From NCBI RefSeq assembly GCF_008244685.1, contig NZ_VTFT01000001.1, positions 1,963,248 through 2,027,247 of the forward strand: a DNA stretch of 64,000 nucleotides, given 5' to 3'. Positions 7,971-16,986 of this stretch are shown here, piece after piece (within the stretch, counting starts at the first letter, position 1; each line of letters opens with the position of its first letter). Position numbers and translations under genes: made by a program. The stretch is from Luteimonas viscosa (GTDB taxonomy: Bacteria > Pseudomonadota > Gammaproteobacteria > Xanthomonadales > Xanthomonadaceae). The notes beneath the pieces are model-generated. The model worked only from the letters and a program-made list of their open reading frames with translations. It was not told the origin of the DNA and searched no databases.

Positions 7971-8834
7971 TCAGGGCGCGCCGTGGACTTCGGCGGCGTT
8001 GCGCTCGGCCGCGCTGTTCAGCACCACGATGCTGATCCGGCGGTTCACCGGGTTGTCCGGATCGGTGCGGTCGAACGGCACCGAGGACGCCAAGCCCACC
8101 ACGCGCGAGAGCTTCTCTTCCGCCAGGCCGCCCGCCACCAGTGCGCGCCGCGCTGCGTTCGCGCGTTCGGCCGACAGCTCCCAGTTGCTGTATCCGCTGC
8201 GACCCGAATAGGGCGTGGTGTCGGTGTGGCCGGAGATCGCCACCCGGTTCCCGACCCGGTTGAAGTAGCCGGCCAGCTCGAACAGGATGGCGCGGGTGTA
8301 GTCCTTGAGCGTCGGCGAGCCGAGGTCGAACATCGGCCGGTTGTGCGCGTCGACGATCTGGATGCGCAGGCCCTCGGGCGTGATGTCGATCAGCAGCTGG
8401 TCCTTGAACGGCGCCAGCGCCTGGCTGCTGGCGACGGCTTCCTCGAGCGCGCGCTTGAGCGCCTCGAGGTTGCGGCGGTCGGTCTCGTCGCCGGCGCGCT
8501 GCGCGGCCGCGGGGTCGCCGCTCGGGCCGGCCTGCGGCGGCTTGCGGACGTGGTCGAACATCTTGATCGGCGCGTCGCCCGCGCCGCCGGGGCCGTTGCT
8601 CCCGGGCGCCATGCTCGCGGCCCGGCCCTCGACCGCGCTGGGATTCTTGAAGTAGTCGGCGATGCCGCCGAGCTGTTCCTGCGGCATCGTGGCCACCAGC
8701 CACATCACCATGAAGAAGGCCATCATCGCGGTCACGAAATCCGCGTACGCGACCTTCCAGGCGCCGCCGTGGTGGGCGTGCGCCCCGCGCTTCTTCTTGC
8801 GGACGATGATGATCGGTTGCAGCGCGGCGGCCAT
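7971..8834 (-). CDS. motB: Flagellar motor stator protein MotB
   Basis: This is the second stator anchor protein of the window, 287 residues. A basic N-terminus (VRKKKRG) precedes the membrane helix with the channel aspartate Asp32 (AYADFVTAMMAFFMVMWL), as in classical MotB. A linker follows, then an OmpA-family peptidoglycan-binding domain (SGHTDTTPYSGR, NRRISIVV). It lies 12 bp downstream of motA and is cotranscribed with it on the minus strand. The 3' end abuts the decayed REP copy at 7935-7965. Confidence 0.95.
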   Translation of the reverse strand: MAAALQPIIIVRKKKRGAHAHHGGAWKVAYADFVTAMMAFFMVMWLVATMPQEQLGGIADYFKNPSAVEGRAASMAPGSNGPGGAGDAPIKMFDHVRKPPQAGPSGDPAAAQRAGDETDRRNLEALKRALEEAVASSQALAPFKDQLLIDITPEGLRIQIVDAHNRPMFDLGSPTLKDYTRAILFELAGYFNRVGNRVAISGHTDTTPYSGRSGYSNWELSAERANAARRALVAGGLAEEKLSRVVGLASSVPFDRTDPDNPVNRRISIVVLNSAAERNAAEVHGAP

Positions 8835-8846
8835 GGCGGTGCTCCG

Positions 8847-9707
8847 TCAGCCCTTCGCGGCCTTGAGGTCGGCTTCCAGGTCCTGGAAGCTCGGGCGCAC
8901 GTCGGAGAACAGCAGCTTGCGCGCGAACTCGATCGCCACCGCCGGGGCATAGCCGCGCAGCGAGGCCACCAGCGCCATCTTCACCACCTCGAACGCCTTG
9001 CCTTCCTCCTGCGCGCGCTTCTCCATCGCCGAGGAGACCGGGCCGACGTAGCCGTACGCCAGGAAGATGCCGAGGAAGGTGCCGACCAGGGCCGAGGCCA
9101 CCTTCTGCCCGATCTCCGCCGGCGGCGCGCTGCCGACGATCGACATCGTGTTGATGATCCCCAGCACCGCGGCGACGATGCCGAAGCCCGGCAGCGCGTC
9201 GGCGACCTTCTGCACCGAGTTCGCCGGCTCCAGCGCCTCGTGGTGGTGGGTCTCCAGCTCGTACTCGAGCAGCGATTCGAGCTCGTGCGGGTTCATGTTG
9301 CCGCCGACCATCAGCCGCAGGCAGTCGGTGATGAAGTCGAGGATGTGGTGGTCGGCGAGGATCTTCGGGTACTTCTGGAAGATCGCGCTGTCCTTCGGGT
9401 TCTCGATGTGGTTCTCGATCGCCATCATCCCGTCGCGCCGCATCTTCTGCAGCAGCTCGTAGATCAGCTTCAGCAGCTCGACGTAGTCCACGCGCTGGTA
9501 CCTCGGCCCCTTGAGCAGGCCGAGCGTGCCGCTCAGCGCCGCCTTCATGACCTTAGGCGGCGTGGCGATGACGTACGCGCCCAGGGCGGCGCCGCAGATC
9601 ACGATGATCTCGTTCAGGTGCCACAGCGTCAGCAGCTTGCCGCCGACCATCATGAAACCGCCGAGCACGCTCGCGATGACCACGAGGGCTCCGATGATCA
9701 GGTACAT
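8847..9707 (-). CDS. motA: Flagellar motor stator protein MotA
   Basis: This is the channel-forming partner of MotB, 286 residues. The ATG at 9707 gives the standard N-terminus (MYLIIGALVVIASVLGGFMM). A longer open frame upstream would run through the promoter. The MotA proline motifs are visible (GFGIVAAVLGI and GTFLGIFLAYGYVGP), as is the ~100-residue cytoplasmic loop between helices 2 and 3. It is transcribed with motB from a sigma-28 promoter 28 bp upstream and diverges from cheW. Confidence 0.95.
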   Translation of the reverse strand: MYLIIGALVVIASVLGGFMMVGGKLLTLWHLNEIIVICGAALGAYVIATPPKVMKAALSGTLGLLKGPRYQRVDYVELLKLIYELLQKMRRDGMMAIENHIENPKDSAIFQKYPKILADHHILDFITDCLRLMVGGNMNPHELESLLEYELETHHHEALEPANSVQKVADALPGFGIVAAVLGIINTMSIVGSAPPAEIGQKVASALVGTFLGIFLAYGYVGPVSSAMEKRAQEEGKAFEVVKMALVASLRGYAPAVAIEFARKLLFSDVRPSFQDLEADLKAAKG

Positions 9708-9735
9708 GCTGGCGATCCGTGTTGGGCTCGCGTGG

Positions 9736-9762
9736 ATAACGGCCCGCAACGTCCCGGCTTGA
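9736..9762 (-). promoter_or_regulatory. Sigma-28 promoter of motAB
   Basis: On the minus strand TCAAG starts at 9762. GCCGTTAT at 9743-9736 follows exactly N15 after TCAA. It is 28 bp upstream of the motA start and back-to-back with the cheW promoter. Confidence 0.75.
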
Positions 9763-9806
9763 GCCTGTGGCACCACGCCGCGGCACGCCGGCGACGCGGC
9801 CCCGGC

Positions 9807-9833
9807 TAAAGAAACCGCGCGCCGGGCCGACAT
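9807..9833 (+). promoter_or_regulatory. Sigma-28 promoter of cheW and the Aer-like MCP
   Basis: TAAAG starts at 9807 and GCCGACAT lies at 9826-9833, N15 after TAAA. The cheW ATG is 78 bp downstream. It points away from the motAB promoter about 45 bp to its left. Confidence 0.7.
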
Positions 9834-9911
9834 GGACGGAGTAGCCACCCGCCTGCCGCCGATCCCGGTGCGCAGCGGTTCCGACCTTCCGCCTCATCAG
9901 GACCGCCCTCC

Positions 9912-10430
9912 ATGTCGCACCCGACCGAAACCGTCACCGCCCCCCGTGCCGCCGGCACCACGCACGCCGGCGAAGCCGGCAACGACGAGTTCCTGACCTT
10001 CGTCCTGGGCGAGGAGGAATACGGCGTCGACATCCTGCGCGTGCAGGAGATCCGCAGCTACGACGCGGTGACCCGCCTGCCCGACGCGCCCGACTACATC
10101 AAGGGCGTGATCAACCTGCGCGGCATCATCGTGCCGGTGGTGGACATGCGGCTGAAGTTCCGCCTCGCGAAGGCCGAATACAACGCGCTGACGGTGATGA
10201 TCGTGCTCAGCGTGGGCGGCCGCGTGGTCGGGATGGTCGTCGACAGCGTGTCCGACGTGGTGCGTCTGGGCGGCGAACAGATCCGCGCGGTGCCGGAGAT
10301 CGGCGCCACCATCGACCGCCAGTTCCTGACCGGCATCGGCACGCTCGACGAGCGCATGCTGATCCTGCTCGACATCGAGCGCCTGATGGGCCACGAGGAC
10401 ATGGGTCTGGTGGCCGCGCAGGCCGCCTGA
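9912..10430 (+). CDS. cheW: Chemotaxis coupling protein CheW
   Basis: This 172-residue single CheW domain couples MCPs to CheA in arrays. The core is clear: [38 protein letters not shown] and [14 protein letters not shown] short Thr/Ala-rich N-terminal extension of about 20 residues precedes it. It is divergent from motAB and 59 bp upstream of a PAS-type MCP, probably in one transcript from the sigma-28 promoter at 9807. Confidence 0.95.
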   Translation: MSHPTETVTAPRAAGTTHAGEAGNDEFLTFVLGEEEYGVDILRVQEIRSYDAVTRLPDAPDYIKGVINLRGIIVPVVDMRLKFRLAKAEYNALTVMIVLSVGGRVVGMVVDSVSDVVRLGGEQIRAVPEIGATIDRQFLTGIGTLDERMLILLDIERLMGHEDMGLVAAQAA

Positions 10431-10489
10431 ACCAGGGCGACCGCATTCCGCGCCCGCGCCGCGGGCGCCGCACTTCCGGATCCGACGCC

Positions 10490-12790
10490 ATGCGCAACAA
10501 CCTCCCCGTCACCCGGCGCGAATTCGTGCTGGAAGGCGACGACCTGCTGGTCTCGCGCACCGACCTGCGCGGCACCATCGTCTACGTGAACCCGGAGTTC
10601 GTGCGCGTCAGCGGATTCACTGAAGCCGAGCTCATCGGCCAGCCGCACAACCTGATCCGGCACCCGGACATGCCGGTCGAGGCGTTCGCCGACTTCTGGC
10701 GCACGCTCAAGGCCGGGCGGCCCTGGGTGGGCATGGTCAAGAACCGGCGCAAGGACGGCGACCACTACTGGGTGGTGGCGCACGTCACGCCCTACCACGA
10801 GGGCGCGGAGCACGTGGGCTACATGTCGGTGCGGCGCAAGGCCGGCCGCGCCGAGATCGCCGCGGCCGAACGCGACTACGCCGCGATGCGCGCCGGCACG
10901 ACCCCGCTGCGCATCCGCCACGGCGCGCTGGCCGCACCCGACCGCCTGCGCGCACTCAACCCGCTGTGGCGTCTGTCGCTGCGGCAGCGCCTGCTGCTGG
11001 CGGCCGCCGGCGTCGGCGGGCTCGGCGCGGCCCTGGTGCTGCTCGCTTCGGCGGGCATGTCGCTGCCGGCGCTGCTCGCGATCGTCGCCGGCGCCACGGC
11101 CGCGGCCGGCTACTGCGCCTGGTGGCTGTCGTCGGATGTGCTCGGCCGCCTCGATGCCGCGGTCGCGCACCTGCGCGACTTCGCCAGCGGCGAATACACG
11201 CACTCCATCGCCATCGACCGCGACGACGAGGTCGGCCGCGTGCTGCTCGGGCTCAAGTCGATGCAGATCCGTCTCGGCTTCGAGATCGAGGACCGGCGCC
11301 GCGAGGCCGCGCAGATGGCGCGCGTGCGCAGCGCGCTCGACGCCGCCTCCACCAGCGTGCTGGTGGCCGGCCACGACCACGCCATCGTCTACGCCAACCC
11401 CGCCGCACGCGACATGCTCGCTGCCGCCGAAGCGGACCTGCGGGGCGTCGTCCCCGGTTTCTCCGCGGCGTCGCTCGACGGCAGCGCGCTGCATGCGCTC
11501 GACCACGCGCCGGAGGCGCAGCGCGAGCGCCTGTCGACGCTGGCGGCGCCGCATCCCTACCGCATCGCCTTCGGCGCCCGCACCTTCGACGTCACCGCCA
11601 CGCCGGTGGTCGATGCCCGCGGCGCGCGCCTGGGCACCGTCGCCGAATGGCGCGACCGCACCGTGGAGCTGGGCCTGGAGCGCGAGGTCGAGACGGTGGT
11701 CGCGGCCGCCGCGGACGGCGACTTCAGCCGCCGTCTCGACCTGCACGGCGCCACCGGCTTCGTGCACGCGGTCGGCACCGGACTGGGGCGCCTGATGCAG
11801 GCCACCGAACGCAGCCTGCGCGAGACCGCCGGCGTGCTCGACGCGCTGTCGCACGGCGACCTGCGTCCGCGCATCACCAGCGACATGGGCGGCCTGTTCG
11901 GCGAGATGAAGTCGAGCACCAACGCCGCCGTCGACCAGCTCGCGCAGCTGGTGGCCGACATCCAGGGCGCCACCCGCACGATCGGCGAGGCCGCGGCGGG
12001 GATCGCCGAAGGCAACACCGACCTGTCCACCCGCACCGGCCAGCAGGCGGCGAGCCTGCAGGAAACCGCGAGCTCGATGGAACAGCTGACCGCGACCGTG
12101 CGCCAGAACGCCGAGAACGCGCTGCGCGCCAACGGCCTGGCCGCCGGCGCCGGGGAAGTCGCCGAGGACGGCGGCAAGGTGGTCGCCGACGTGATCGCGA
12201 CGATGGCCGCGATCAGCGAATCCTCGCGCCGGATCACCGACATCATCGGCGTGATCGACGGCATCGCCTTCCAGACCAACATCCTCGCGCTCAACGCCGC
12301 GGTGGAAGCCGCGCGCGCGGGCGAGGAAGGCCGCGGCTTCGCGGTCGTGGCCTCCGAAGTGCGCAGCCTGGCATTGCGCTCGGCCGACGCGGCGCGCGAG
12401 ATCAAGGCGCTGATCGCAGACTCCGCGACCAAGGTCGAGCAAGGCGCGGGCCGCGTCGACCAGGCCGGCCGCACCATGACCGAGATGGTCACCGCGGTCG
12501 GGCGCGTCACCGACATCATGGCCGAGATCAGCAGCGCCTCGCGCGAGCAGTCGGTTGGCATCGAACAGGTCAACCACACCGTGACCCAGCTCGACGAGGC
12601 CACCCAGCAGAACGCGGCCCTGGTCGAGCAGGCCTCGGCCGCGGCGCGCAGCCTGCAGGAGCAGGCGGCCGGACTGGCCTCGGCGGCGGCGCGCTTCCGC
12701 CTGGACGAAGCGCCCGGCATGCGCGCGCAGCAGGAACGGACAGCGCCCGTGCGCTCCGGTGCGACCCGCCGCGCACGGGCGCTCGCCTAA
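10490..12790 (+). CDS. Aer-like methyl-accepting chemotaxis protein with two PAS domains
   Basis: This is a 766-residue energy/redox-taxis-type receptor. Residues 20-120 are an Aer-like PAS domain ([31 protein letters not shown]). Two membrane helices lie at about 165-187 and 190-213 with almost no periplasmic loop, followed by a HAMP segment. A second PAS-like domain is at about 278-390. The MCP signalling hairpin with its highly conserved tip ([22 protein letters not shown] shortened here to [17 protein letters not shown]) is at about 590-610. FAD binding is inferred from the Aer resemblance and is not proven. It lies behind cheW. Its stop codon is part of the next sigma-28 -35 element. Confidence 0.9.
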   Translation: MRNNLPVTRREFVLEGDDLLVSRTDLRGTIVYVNPEFVRVSGFTEAELIGQPHNLIRHPDMPVEAFADFWRTLKAGRPWVGMVKNRRKDGDHYWVVAHVTPYHEGAEHVGYMSVRRKAGRAEIAAAERDYAAMRAGTTPLRIRHGALAAPDRLRALNPLWRLSLRQRLLLAAAGVGGLGAALVLLASAGMSLPALLAIVAGATAAAGYCAWWLSSDVLGRLDAAVAHLRDFASGEYTHSIAIDRDDEVGRVLLGLKSMQIRLGFEIEDRRREAAQMARVRSALDAASTSVLVAGHDHAIVYANPAARDMLAAAEADLRGVVPGFSAASLDGSALHALDHAPEAQRERLSTLAAPHPYRIAFGARTFDVTATPVVDARGARLGTVAEWRDRTVELGLEREVETVVAAAADGDFSRRLDLHGATGFVHAVGTGLGRLMQATERSLRETAGVLDALSHGDLRPRITSDMGGLFGEMKSSTNAAVDQLAQLVADIQGATRTIGEAAAGIAEGNTDLSTRTGQQAASLQETASSMEQLTATVRQNAENALRANGLAAGAGEVAEDGGKVVADVIATMAAISESSRRITDIIGVIDGIAFQTNILALNAAVEAARAGEEGRGFAVVASEVRSLALRSADAAREIKALIADSATKVEQGAGRVDQAGRTMTEMVTAVGRVTDIMAEISSASREQSVGIEQVNHTVTQLDEATQQNAALVEQASAAARSLQEQAAGLASAAARFRLDEAPGMRAQQERTAPVRSGATRRARALA

Positions 12791-12814
12791 AGCTCCGCCG
12801 GCCACGGCCGAAAA
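12788..12814 (+). promoter_or_regulatory. Sigma-28 promoter of the Porin_O_P gene
   Basis: TAAAG starts at 12788. Its TAA is the stop of the preceding MCP. GCCGAAAA at 12807-12814 follows N15 after TAAA. The porin start is about 125 bp downstream. The leader contains two GC-rich hairpins (stems GCCGGCAC/GTGCCGGC near 12821-12844 and GCGGCCGCC/GGCGGCCGC near 12845-12871). Confidence 0.72.
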
Positions 12815-12939
12815 CTAGGGAGGCCGGCACATCGTCGTGCCGGCGGCGGCCGCCAGGCGGCCGCATCCCAGATCCTTCCGGCGCAGCCGCGCCAACCACC
12901 CAACTCGCCCGGCGCCAGCGCGCCAGGCAGGAGCCGCTC

Positions 12940-14088
12940 GTGCGCATCCAGATCCTGATCCTCGCTTCCGCCCTCGCCGCCGCCGGCGGCGCCCACGCCG
13001 CCGACTGGCGCGACATCTCGTTCAAGGCGCCCGCCGGTGCCCTGGGCGAGTTCGGCTTCACCGCCAACTGGGCCTACGACCACAACGGCTTCGGCCACCT
13101 CGGCCAGGGCATCGACGCGGACGCGTTCGCCGACGACAGCCATTTCCGCCGCCGCGAAGTGGGCGTGTCGCTGAAGCGCAAGGACGTCTACGAGCTGACG
13201 GTGCAGCGCGACCTCGAGTCGGAGACGTGGATGGACGTGACCGTGAAGCTGCATTCGAAGGGGCTGCTGGGCCGCGACCTCGGCGCGTTGCGCATCGGCC
13301 AGTTCAAGACCCCGGTCGGCTTCGACGCCGTCGGCGCCTCGCGCACCACGCCGTTCCTGGAACAGGCGCTGCCGGTGCAGGCCGCGTACGCCGGGCGCCG
13401 CGTCGGTGCCGAATGGTCGCTGCAGCGGCCGGCATACCTGGCCAGCGTGGCCTGGTTCGACGGCAACGACCTCGAGGGCGGCAATGCCGGCAGCACCCTC
13501 GCCGGGCGCGCGGCCTGGGTGCCGCGCAACGACAAGGGCGATGTGCTGCACCTGGGCATCGCCGCCAGCCGCGAACGTCCGGACAGCGGCACGACGCGCC
13601 TGCGGGCGCGCCCCGAGGTCGCCCTCACCGACGTGCGCCTGGTCGATACCGGCAGCCTCGCCGGGGTCGAGTCGATCCAGCGCACCGGCCTGGAGGGCCT
13701 GTGGATCCGCGGCCCATGGTCGCTGCAGGGTGAAGTCCTCGACGTGCGCGCCAACCGCGACGGCGGGCTCGCCGACGTTTCCGGCAACGGCGCCTACCTG
13801 TTCGGCAGCTGGGTCGTGACCGGCGAATCGCGCGGCTACAACGGTTACGCCACCAACGTGGTGCCGGCGGCGACCTCCGCGCTCGAGGTGCTGCTGCGCT
13901 ACAGCCAGCTCGACCTCGACGACGGCGCCATCCGCGGCGGTCGCCAGTCCGACTGGACCGTCGGCGTGAACTGGTACCTCGGCCGCAACGTCAAGCTGCA
14001 GGCCAACTACGTGTTCGCGTATGCGCGTCGCGCCGGCGTGCTGCGCGATCCGGAAGCCTTCGGCCTGCGCGCCCAGGTGCACTTCTGA
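12940..14088 (+). CDS. Phosphate-selective porin O/P family outer-membrane protein
   Basis: This 382-residue protein starts at GTG 12940, chosen because AGGAG sits at 12928-12932 and the frame gives a clean signal peptide ending about residue 20 (GGAHA). The mature part is rich in aromatic/alternating strands and ends in Phe (RAQVHF), as outer-membrane barrels do. Segments such as GQFKTPVGFD, RRVGAEWS and WTVGVNWYLGRNVKLQANYV fit the Porin_O_P (OprP/OprO) family. Substrate is unknown. The odd point is its place between two chemoreceptor genes under its own sigma-28 promoter. Confidence 0.85.
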   Translation: MRIQILILASALAAAGGAHAADWRDISFKAPAGALGEFGFTANWAYDHNGFGHLGQGIDADAFADDSHFRRREVGVSLKRKDVYELTVQRDLESETWMDVTVKLHSKGLLGRDLGALRIGQFKTPVGFDAVGASRTTPFLEQALPVQAAYAGRRVGAEWSLQRPAYLASVAWFDGNDLEGGNAGSTLAGRAAWVPRNDKGDVLHLGIAASRERPDSGTTRLRARPEVALTDVRLVDTGSLAGVESIQRTGLEGLWIRGPWSLQGEVLDVRANRDGGLADVSGNGAYLFGSWVVTGESRGYNGYATNVVPAATSALEVLLRYSQLDLDDGAIRGGRQSDWTVGVNWYLGRNVKLQANYVFAYARRAGVLRDPEAFGLRAQVHF

Positions 14089-14132
14089 GCCGAGCCGGCA
14101 TCGCCCGCCCCGCCGGCTGAGCGTCGGTACGT

Positions 14133-14159
14133 TCAAGGTCGGGGCGGTCGCGCCGTTAT
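14133..14159 (+). promoter_or_regulatory. Sigma-28 promoter of the 14262 MCP
   Basis: TCAAG starts at 14133 and GCCGTTAT lies at 14152-14159, exactly N15 after TCAA. The MCP ATG is 102 bp downstream. Confidence 0.74.
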
Positions 14160-14261
14160 CCGGAGCAGGACACGGGCCGTACGCGGCCCACGCCGCAAAC
14201 CCTCATGCCACCACCGTGCGCCCCTGGCGACCGGTCCATCGATCGAACCAGGATCCACGAC

Positions 14262-16508
14262 ATGTTCAAGTCACTCAGCATCGGTAAACGCCTGACCATC
14301 GGCTTCGCCGCGCTCGCACTGCTGATCGTCGCCATCGGCGGTTTCGCAGTGCTGCGCATGGGCAAGATGCAGGAGGAAGTCCTGCACCTCACCCACCACT
14401 CCGTGCCCGCGATCCGCGACCTGGGCAGGATGGCCACCTCGCTGGCCGAGTACCGCGTCAGCGAACGCGGCCTGGTCAGCAGCGCCGGCGATCCCGCCAA
14501 GCTCGAGGAATACCGTGGCGAACTGGCAGCCGGCCGCGAGCAGTTCAAGGCGCTGGCAGAAGGGTATGCGGCGGCTATCGGCGAGGCCGGCACCGACGAG
14601 GCGTACGAGGATGCGATGTCCAAGACGGCCTTGTATTTCGAGAACAGCCAGCGTCTGGTGGATGCGCTGCAGGTGGGCGACCTCGCTCCCGCCTCTGCCG
14701 CGGCCGATCTACGGCAGGCAGCGGCCGACGCGATCGGAGTCGTCCTGGAGAACCGGCAGAAGGCGCTGGACGTCGCGGTCGCGACCCAGGAAGCCGACTA
14801 TGCCGCCAGCCTCACTGCGATCGGCATCCTTCTCGCGCTAGCGCTGGCACTTGCCATCGCCGCCGCGATACTGATCACGCGATCGATCGTGCGTCCGCTG
14901 GCCGAAGTGATGGTTGCTGCCGACGCGGTGGCCCGCGGCGACCTCGAACGCCCAATCACGGTGGTCGAGCGCAGCGAGGTGGGCTCGCTCGCATCGTCAA
15001 TGCGCGAGATGGTCGCCACGCTCAAGCGCTACACCGCCGCGCAACGCGAGATGCACGAAGCGCACGATGCCGGCACGATCAGCCACGCGATGCCTGCATC
15101 GGAGTTCCCCGGCGCGTACGGCACCATGGCCGCCGGGCTCAACGACCTGGTCGCTTCGCACCTCGCGGTGAACTTGCACGTCGTCGACACCGTCGCGCTG
15201 TATGCCCGCGGTGACCTGTCGCGCGATCTCGACCGGCTGCCGGGCGAGAAGGCGAAGATCACCACGACCATCGACGCGGTCAAGCAGTCGATGCTCGACA
15301 GCAATGCCGAGGTCCGGCGGCTGGTCGAGGCGGCCGTGGCCGGCGACTTCTCCCAGCGCGGCGACAGCGCCCGCTTCGAGTTCGCCTATCGCGAGCTGAT
15401 CGAGAACCTGAACCAGCTGATGTCCAGCGCCGACGCGGGCCTGGGCGAGATCGGCAGCCTGCTCTCGGCGGTCGCCGAGGGCGACCTGTCGCGGCGCATC
15501 GACGCCGGTCTGGCCGGCCGCTTCGCAGACGTCGCCAGCGACGCCAACCGCACCGTCGACCGCCTGGCCGACATCGTCGGCCAGATCCGCAGCGGCAGCG
15601 ATGCGATCAACTCGGCCGCGTCCGAGATCGCCGCCGGCAACGACGATCTCTCGCGCCGTACCGAGCAGCAGGCCGCCTCGCTGGAAGAGACCGCCTCGTC
15701 GATGGAGGAACTCACCTCCACCGTCCGCCAGAACGCCGACAACGCCCGCCAGGCCAACCAGCTCGCCATCGGTGCGGTCGACGTGGCCTCGCAGGGCGGC
15801 GAGGTGGTGGGCAAGGTCGTGCAGACCATGTCCGCCATCTCCGACTCCTCCAGCCGCATCGCCGACATCATCGGCGTGATCGACGGCATCGCCTTCCAGA
15901 CCAACATCCTGGCGCTCAACGCCGCGGTCGAAGCCGCGCGCGCGGGCGAGCAGGGTCGCGGCTTCGCCGTGGTCGCCGCCGAGGTGCGCTCGCTGGCCCA
16001 GCGTTCGGCCGGCGCGGCCAAGGAGATCAAGCAGCTGATCACCGACTCGACCGACAAGGTCCGCCACGGCAACGAGCTGGTCGACCAGGCCGGCCGCACC
16101 ATGGGCGAGATCGTGACCAGCGTGAAGCGGGTCACCGACATCATCGCCGACATCTCGGCCGCCTCGCAGGAGCAGAGCGCGGGCATCGAGCAGGTCAACC
16201 AGGCCATCACCCAGATGGACGAGAGCACCCAGCAGAACGCGGCGCTGGTGGAAGAAGCCACCGCGGCGGCGCGCAGCATGGAGCAGCAGGCCGGGCAGCT
16301 GGTGCAGACGGTGGCGGTGTTCCGGGTCCAGGACGGGCAGGCGGCACGCAGCGTTCGCAGCGAACCGGCCCCGGCGGCCTCGAGCGTGGTCGCCCTGCCC
16401 AAGCGGGCGCCGGCGGCCCCGCCGCGGGCCAAGCCCGCGCCGCGCGGCCGCGCCAAGGCGGCCCCGGTGGTCGCCGCCGAAGCCGCGGGCGAGTGGCAGG
16501 AGTTCTGA
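14262..16508 (+). CDS. Methyl-accepting chemotaxis protein (4HB-type sensor) with C-terminal CheR tether
   Basis: This is a 748-residue transmembrane receptor. Membrane helices at about 12-30 and 187-208 flank an all-helical periplasmic domain of four-helix-bundle type. HAMP follows, then a long linker region with repeated HAMP-like blocks (GDLERPI, GDLSRDL, GDFSQRG, GDLSRRI), then the MCP signalling domain with the conserved tip. The C-terminal tail is Ala/Pro/Lys-rich and ends EWQEF, matching the xWxxF pentapeptide that docks CheR/CheB. AGGA at 14250-14253 supports the ATG at 14262; an upstream in-frame ATG at 14205 is unlikely. The signalling domain is almost identical in DNA to the next MCP. 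Confidence 0.93.
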   Translation: MFKSLSIGKRLTIGFAALALLIVAIGGFAVLRMGKMQEEVLHLTHHSVPAIRDLGRMATSLAEYRVSERGLVSSAGDPAKLEEYRGELAAGREQFKALAEGYAAAIGEAGTDEAYEDAMSKTALYFENSQRLVDALQVGDLAPASAAADLRQAAADAIGVVLENRQKALDVAVATQEADYAASLTAIGILLALALALAIAAAILITRSIVRPLAEVMVAADAVARGDLERPITVVERSEVGSLASSMREMVATLKRYTAAQREMHEAHDAGTISHAMPASEFPGAYGTMAAGLNDLVASHLAVNLHVVDTVALYARGDLSRDLDRLPGEKAKITTTIDAVKQSMLDSNAEVRRLVEAAVAGDFSQRGDSARFEFAYRELIENLNQLMSSADAGLGEIGSLLSAVAEGDLSRRIDAGLAGRFADVASDANRTVDRLADIVGQIRSGSDAINSAASEIAAGNDDLSRRTEQQAASLEETASSMEELTSTVRQNADNARQANQLAIGAVDVASQGGEVVGKVVQTMSAISDSSSRIADIIGVIDGIAFQTNILALNAAVEAARAGEQGRGFAVVAAEVRSLAQRSAGAAKEIKQLITDSTDKVRHGNELVDQAGRTMGEIVTSVKRVTDIIADISAASQEQSAGIEQVNQAITQMDESTQQNAALVEEATAAARSMEQQAGQLVQTVAVFRVQDGQAARSVRSEPAPAASSVVALPKRAPAAPPRAKPAPRGRAKAAPVVAAEAAGEWQEF
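15541..16308 (+). repeat. MCP signalling-domain repeat, copy 1
   Basis: About 770 bp encoding the last HAMP edge and the whole signalling hairpin is nearly identical to 18275-19042 (offset 2734 bp), with only scattered synonymous changes. The N-terminal halves of the two genes are unrelated. Confidence 0.9.
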
Positions 16509-16529
16509 TCGTCCACCGCATCTGTACGG

Positions 16530-16560
16530 CAACGGGGCGCTTCGGCGCCCCGTTGCTTTT
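16530..16560 (+). terminator. Intrinsic terminator after the 14262 MCP
   Basis: An 11-bp perfect stem CAACGGGGCGC/GCGCCCCGTTG with a TTCG tetraloop is followed by CTTTT. It sits 21 bp after the stop and separates the two MCP transcripts. Confidence 0.9.
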
Positions 16561-16986
16561 CGCCTTCACGATCGAATGGCGAAAAAATCGTACCCGTGTG
16601 AAGTATTTGTGACGACATGCCGTTCCGCCGCCTCCATTCCGCGCGGCAGCCGCCGTTACCGGGAGCGCACTCCCGCTCACGTTTCTGTTGTTGGCAGAGC
16701 GGGTCGAATACTTTCCCGGCCGCAACCTACAGTCCGCCGCGGCAATGCCGATACAGGTCGCATGAGAATTTGTCTGGAAATGCCGCCCCCGTCACCCCCG
16801 GAAATCTTATAAGGCTTTCGCTGCTCGACGCACCGACAGCCTCATGTTTTGGGCCAGATACCCGCACCGCGGCTTTTCGCGGCTGTACATCACGCCTATT
16901 GAACGCCAGCGCCATTCAGGCCGCTCTGCGCCGCAGCTCCCAAATTCTCAGTTTGATCGTTAGTTGACCCAGCCCGGTAGAAACCA
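16561..16986 (+). other. AT-richer intergenic leader before the CHASE3 MCP
   Basis: This is a gene-free stretch of over 400 bp that is visibly less GC-rich than its surroundings. It holds one sigma-28-like site (16728-16754) and no convincing small gene. The short open frames within it lack ribosome sites and resemble nothing I recognise. Confidence 0.6.
16728..16754 (+). promoter_or_regulatory. Probable sigma-28 promoter of the CHASE3 MCP
   Basis: TACAG starts at 16728 (one mismatch to TAAAG). GCCGATAC at 16747-16754 follows N15, with the best -10 core of the window. The gene start is about 230 bp downstream, an unusually long leader. Confidence 0.55.

Noticed and set aside
6938-8035. Long open frames on both strands through the REP array, up to several hundred residues
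   Set aside because: They translate the repeats, have no ribosome sites or domains, and occur in many frames at once.
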